DNA of 64,000 nucleotides, taken from positions 96,092-160,091 of the forward strand of contig NZ_JANYMP010000010.1 in NCBI RefSeq assembly GCF_025061645.1. The letters are read 5' to 3'. The notes under the pieces were generated by a model that searched no databases, had not been told where the DNA came from, and was given only the letters and a program-made list of their open reading frames with translations. Position 1 is the stretch's first letter; every line of letters starts with the position of its first letter. Both the position numbers and the translations under genes were made by a program. Below are positions 60,683-64,000 of this stretch, piece by piece. The stretch is from Umezawaea endophytica (lineage in GTDB: Bacteria; Actinomycetota; Actinomycetes; Mycobacteriales; Pseudonocardiaceae).

Positions 60683-61024
60683 CTAGACGGCCCCGGTGGT
60701 CTCCGGCACGACCGCCAGCCCGAGGTCGGCCATCCCCAGCCAGTCGAGCATCACGCCCGCCTCCTCCGCCCGCGCGGCGAGCTTCACCCGCAGCCCGTAG
60801 ACGCTCAACAGCAGCGCCTGCAACGAGTCCACGCCGAACGACGCCTCGACCGCCTCACCGCCCAAGCCGACGATCCGGTGCGGGCAGCACCAGTCGCCGT
60901 TCGCGCTCAGGGGATCCGGTCGCGGCGTGCCGACCGCGATCGTCACGGTGGTGCGGGCGCCGTCCTCGGTGACGCCCTCCAACTGGCGCTCGGCGACGAT
61001 CGCGCCGAGTTCGTAGCTCGTCAT
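60683..61024 (-). CDS. Hypothetical protein (113 residues)
   Basis: A small cytosolic protein beginning MTSYELGAIVAERQLEGVTE, with WCCPHRIVGLGG and a predicted mixed alpha/beta fold. I do not recognise its family with certainty; small proteins of similar layout occur as adaptor- or immunity-like proteins in actinobacteria. It is 18 bases downstream of the GH76 gene in the same direction. Start 61024 is the first good codon. Confidence 0.65.
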   Translation of the reverse strand: MTSYELGAIVAERQLEGVTEDGARTTVTIAVGTPRPDPLSANGDWCCPHRIVGLGGEAVEASFGVDSLQALLLSVYGLRVKLAARAEEAGVMLDWLGMADLGLAVVPETTGAV

Positions 61025-61042
61025 CGATCCACCGTACCGGCG

Positions 61043-62614
61043 CTACTCGGCGGCGTTCATCAGGTCCAGCGCGCTGTGCTGCCGCGCGCCGTCGCTGAAC
61101 TGGAAGGGCCCCGCCCACGGCTGGTCGTAGGAGTCGCTGCTGGACCGGTCCCGCGTGTACGCCGAGTCGGCCTGCCGCCGCAGGTACGCGGTGTACGGGC
61201 GGTCGGCCAGCGTCCGGTTCAGCAACCCGAGCCCGCGGACGTAACCGCCCTTGAACGACGGGACGTCCGGGCCGCCGCCGTTGTCGACCAGGATGCCGCC
61301 GGGGTTGAGGGCGGTGTTGGTCGTGGACGCGTTCGCGAGCGCCCGTGCCTTGTCGAGGAAGCTCGCGTCACCCGTGGCGCGGTGCAGCTCGACGAGCGCG
61401 GCCAGCGGCACGCCCTGGTTGTAGCTCCACCCGTTCCGCCCGTTGTTGGCGCACGTGGCGGAGTCGATGCCGTCGTTGACGATGTTGGAGCTGTTGATCA
61501 TCCCGCTGTTCAGGAACCAGGTCCACGCCGTCCTGGCCCGCTGGAGGTACACGGTGTCGCCGGGGATCCTGTTGTGCAGCGCGGCGTTCAACTGGATGTA
61601 CAGCGCGTTGGTGATGGCGTTCTTGTAGGTCTTGGCGGACGTCCAGTAGATCCCGCCGCCGCAGACCGAGTCCCACGTCTGCGCCATGTCGTCGGCGTCG
61701 ATGCGGGCGGTGGCGAGGTAGCGGCTCTCGCCGGTCAGGTCGTAGGCGGCGACCCAGGCCAGGCCCCACCAGCCGACGTCGTCCTTGAACTCGTTGATGA
61801 AGTTCCCGTCCCACGACGTGAGGTTGAGGTCGTAGGTGTGGGCGATGGCGTAGCGGTAGCTGCCCATCCCGGTGATCCTGGCGTTGTCGATGATCGCCGT
61901 GAGCGCGTTCGCCCCGTTCCACCAGCTCGTGGTCTCGAACAGGCCCCAGTCCTGGTTGTAGCGCTCCATCAGCGCCGTCGCGGCGGCCGTGCTCCGGCTC
62001 CACGCGTTCCACGTCGTGCGGTACCAACTCGTGCACACGATGGTGGTCGACCCGGCGGGCTGGGCGCACGCGCGCAGCAGGCCGACGCCGCGGGCGGCCC
62101 AGTCGTCGACGTTGAACATCATCGTGCGCCAGTCGCCGACCCCGGCCGGGCTGCGGGTGTCACCGAGCCGCGAGCCCGAGTTCCAGCTCACGCCCGCGTC
62201 GAACGACCGGTCCAGCCAGAGGGCGTCACCCTGGGAGGTGGGGGTGATCCGCGCCCAGCCCATGGCGTCGGTGTCGTTGAAGTGCAAGGAGATCTGCCGC
62301 GTGCCCGCGCTGAGGGTCTGGGTCAGCCGGTCGGCGGGGGAGAGGGCGGGGTCGCGGGCGTCGCAGTACCTGTTGCAGACGACGGCCGCCGCGGCCGGTG
62401 ACGCTGGCGAGGTCGACGGCGGGCCGCCGGTCGGCCGGGTGGGGACGTCGGGGCGGGTGGCGGCCCGCTGGGCGCTCGACGGCAGCGCGGGGTCGCGGGT
62501 GTCGCAGTAGGCGTAGGCGCCGCAGTCGGCGGCGGGTGCCGCGACCGTCCGCTCGGGCGGCACGACGATCACGAGGGACAGGACGAGGGACGTGAGAACG
62601 GCAGCTTTCAGCAC
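61043..62614 (-). CDS. Secreted glycoside hydrolase family 76 (alpha-1,6-mannanase-like)
   Basis: A 523-residue exported enzyme. GTG 62614 follows GGGAGGTCTT and the signal peptide ends near AAPAADCG. Residues 30-100 hold two CDTRDPALP/YCDARDPALSPADR-type repeats with Cys pairs (a small wall- or carbohydrate-binding motif); residues 100-185 a beta-rich module; residues 190-523 the (alpha/alpha)6 barrel of GH76 with the catalytic Asp pair in NEFKDDVGWWGLAWV, WDSVCGGGIYW and NGWSYNQGVPLAALVELHR. GH76 enzymes cut alpha-1,6-mannan of fungal or mycobacterial type. A LacI-type operator sits 39 bases upstream. Confidence 0.93.
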   Translation of the reverse strand: MLKAAVLTSLVLSLVIVVPPERTVAAPAADCGAYAYCDTRDPALPSSAQRAATRPDVPTRPTGGPPSTSPASPAAAAVVCNRYCDARDPALSPADRLTQTLSAGTRQISLHFNDTDAMGWARITPTSQGDALWLDRSFDAGVSWNSGSRLGDTRSPAGVGDWRTMMFNVDDWAARGVGLLRACAQPAGSTTIVCTSWYRTTWNAWSRSTAAATALMERYNQDWGLFETTSWWNGANALTAIIDNARITGMGSYRYAIAHTYDLNLTSWDGNFINEFKDDVGWWGLAWVAAYDLTGESRYLATARIDADDMAQTWDSVCGGGIYWTSAKTYKNAITNALYIQLNAALHNRIPGDTVYLQRARTAWTWFLNSGMINSSNIVNDGIDSATCANNGRNGWSYNQGVPLAALVELHRATGDASFLDKARALANASTTNTALNPGGILVDNGGGPDVPSFKGGYVRGLGLLNRTLADRPYTAYLRRQADSAYTRDRSSSDSYDQPWAGPFQFSDGARQHSALDLMNAAE

Positions 62615-62652
62615 AAGACCTCCCGGTGCAGGGGTGGGTGGCCGTGGGAAAA

Positions 62653-62668
62653 GTGAGAGCGCTCTCAC
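62653..62668 (-). promoter_or_regulatory. LacI/CebR-type operator of the GH76 gene
   Basis: GTGAGAGCGCTCTCAC is a perfect 16-base palindrome with the central CG of LacI-family sites (compare CebR TGGGAGCGCTCCCA). It lies 39 bases upstream of the GH76 start, where a repressor would block transcription until sugar is present. Confidence 0.75.
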
Positions 62669-62715
62669 CTTTGAGGTTAGGGTTCGCTCAACAGAGGCGT
62701 CAAGGAATTGTCGCA

Positions 62716-62916
62716 TTTCGGACAGCGCCCGAACGGCGCGTCGCGCGGACGTCGCCCGCGCTCCCGACCGGGCGCGCGGGCGGCACCACCCCCCTGCTGC
62801 CGCGGTGGTGTCCGGGTCACCGACGTGCGTGGTCCGGCGGCGGTCGAACGGGTCGCGGCGTGGTCCACCGTAGTCAGCGCCGATCGGCGCATCACGTCCT
62901 TTCGGACAGGCCCGAA
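62716..62916. repeat. Two copies of TTTCGGACAG(C)GCCCGAA between GH76 and ArsR genes
   Basis: Copies at 62716-62733 and 62900-62916 differ by one inserted C; each has inverted TTCGG/CCGAA arms. One copy is on the GH76 side, the other on the ArsR side of the divergent gap, so they may be shared operators. No gene is seen in the gap 62615-63024. Confidence 0.5.
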
Positions 62917-63024
62917 TGAGCGTGGTGGGAGTTTTCCCGACAAGCGGCCGATCGCGGTGAGGAGCACCGCCGACTTCGCTACCCTCTCGGGCACGACGTG
63001 AGACCGCGTCCTCCGGGAGGGGCC

Positions 63025-63975
63025 GTGCTCCGAATCCACTTCTCCGCCGACGACCTGCTCCGGATCAGGGTCGCCACGACGCCGGACCCGCTGTGGGAAG
63101 TGGTGCTCAGCCTGCACCAGTGGCAGCACCGCAGGCCCGACCCCGACCTCGTGGGCTGGCAGCGGGACGCGCGCCGGGTCGTGCGGTCCTCCGGCCAGTC
63201 CGCCGCGGTCACGAGGCTGCTCACGCTGGTGCCGCCGCAGGGCTACACCCCGGACTTCCTGACCCCGACCGGGTTCTCGACCCTGGAGCAGGGCCTGGAC
63301 GCGGTGCTCCGCACGCCGGGGCGGCGGGTGCGCGGCGAACTGGCGGTACTGGCCGAGGGGGTCCGGCTGCCGCTGTGGGTGCGGGAACTGGCGGAGGGCG
63401 GCTCCCGGCACCTCGCCGTCGTGGTCGCGGCACTGCGCCGGTACTACGACCTCGTGGTCGGCCCGCACCTCGCGCGCGTCGGATCGCCGGTGGCGGCCGA
63501 GCCGCGCGCCCGGACCGTGCCGGTCGGCGAGGCGCACGACGTGCTGGCCGACCTGGCACCGGGCCTCCAGTGGCGGGAACCCGTCCTGCAAGCGCCGTAC
63601 CCCCGCGACCAGGACCTGTACCTGCGGGGGCGCGGGCTCCTGCTGGTGCCGTCCCACTTCTGCCGCCGCACCCCGGTGACGCTGGCGGACCCCGAACTCG
63701 ACCCGGTCCTGGTGTTCCCGACCCTGGCCGTCGACCGCGAACCCTCACCCGACCTGGTCGCCCTGCTGGGCCGGACGCGCGCGGGCGTGATGCAGGCGCT
63801 CACCACCCCGCGCTCCACCAGCGAGATCGGCCGGGTGCTGAACCTGTCCACCTCCAGCGCGAGCGAGCACGCCACGACGCTGCGCAACGCGGGCCTGATT
63901 TCCACCACCCGCCGCGGGAACTCGGTGCTGCACGTCCTGACCTCGCGGGGCCACGCGCTCCTGGGCGCGGGCTGA
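63025..63975 (+). CDS. ArsR-type winged-helix regulator
   Basis: A 316-residue actinobacterial regulator of the long ArsR/SmtB-like type. The N-terminal part starts VLRIHFSADDLLRIRVATTP, a family signature, followed by a helical domain of unknown ligand; the C-terminal winged helix is ALTTPRSTSEIGRVLNLSTS with the recognition helix in SSASEHATTLRNAGLISTTR. GTG 63025 has GGGAGGGGCC in ideal position. Divergent from GH76. Ligand and targets are unknown. Confidence 0.88.
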   Translation: MLRIHFSADDLLRIRVATTPDPLWEVVLSLHQWQHRRPDPDLVGWQRDARRVVRSSGQSAAVTRLLTLVPPQGYTPDFLTPTGFSTLEQGLDAVLRTPGRRVRGELAVLAEGVRLPLWVRELAEGGSRHLAVVVAALRRYYDLVVGPHLARVGSPVAAEPRARTVPVGEAHDVLADLAPGLQWREPVLQAPYPRDQDLYLRGRGLLLVPSHFCRRTPVTLADPELDPVLVFPTLAVDREPSPDLVALLGRTRAGVMQALTTPRSTSEIGRVLNLSTSSASEHATTLRNAGLISTTRRGNSVLHVLTSRGHALLGAG

Positions 63976-64000
63976 TCCCGCGGGGGTGGGGGGGCGCCCG

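Overview
The window is about 64 kb of very GC-rich DNA with GTG/TTG starts, purine-rich ribosome binding sites and dense short-gap operons. Gene content (SARP/AfsR-type regulator, LAL and NarL-type LuxR regulators, SpoIIE/HATPase partner-switch genes, STAND NTPases, LAXTG-type surface protein, GH76 and GH128 hydrolases, cytochrome P450 with a 3Fe-4S ferredoxin) points to a filamentous actinomycete, most likely Pseudonocardiales (Saccharothrix/Actinosynnema/Lentzea type). The genus is an inference from gene style, not a database match.

Layout. 1-8.4 kb: 3' part of an L-lactate permease, an AfsR-like SARP regulator broken by a frameshift in a run of eight G, and a divergent pair encoding a GT-B-like protein and a STAND/TPR NTPase. 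8.5-17.2 kb: NlpC/P60 hydrolase, a two-component set (OmpR regulator, stand-alone receiver, convergent GAF histidine kinase), a DUF3494 surface protein with a Thr-rich stalk, a Tat-exported beta-propeller, a DeoR regulator and a PKD protein. 17.2-23.6 kb: a short STAND NTPase coupled to an ABC-F protein through a CTG start, a PfkB kinase, a GtfB-like glycosyltransferase and an Eis-like acetyltransferase. 23.6-28.2 kb: a long perfect hairpin, then a two-gene operon of a P-loop NTPase and a membrane-spanning patatin-like lipase, flanked by AT-richer DNA. 28.2-32.8 kb: a six-gene operon (RHH/HicB-like regulator, DUF4097, DrrAB-like ABC transporter, P450, ferredoxin) behind an apparently leaderless promoter overlaid by helically phased repeats.

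33-46.3 kb: LysM-lectin protein, a WGR-DUF4132 giant, FAD oxidoreductase, NarL regulator, a small acidic protein, then a head-to-head junction where a glycosyltransferase and a multi-domain hybrid histidine kinase have both lost their N-terminal parts; after it an ANTAR/GAF/PAS/SpoIIE phosphatase, a DUF1905 protein and an RsbW-like HATPase. 46.3-64 kb: Ser/Thr kinase with ricin ectodomain, MarR, GH128, AraC, a membrane/redox cluster (Lnt-like, tandem DJ-1-like, 4-TM protein) next to a NarL two-component pair, an esterase/metallo-hydrolase operon divergent from a LAL regulator, a GH76 mannanase with a LacI-type operator, and an ArsR-type regulator.

The strongest candidates for something undescribed are the NTPase plus polytopic patatin operon (23952-27785), which has the logic of an abortive-infection system, and the adjacent RHH-controlled transporter/P450 operon with its repeat-covered promoter. 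No tRNA, rRNA, CRISPR array, transposase or integrase was seen.
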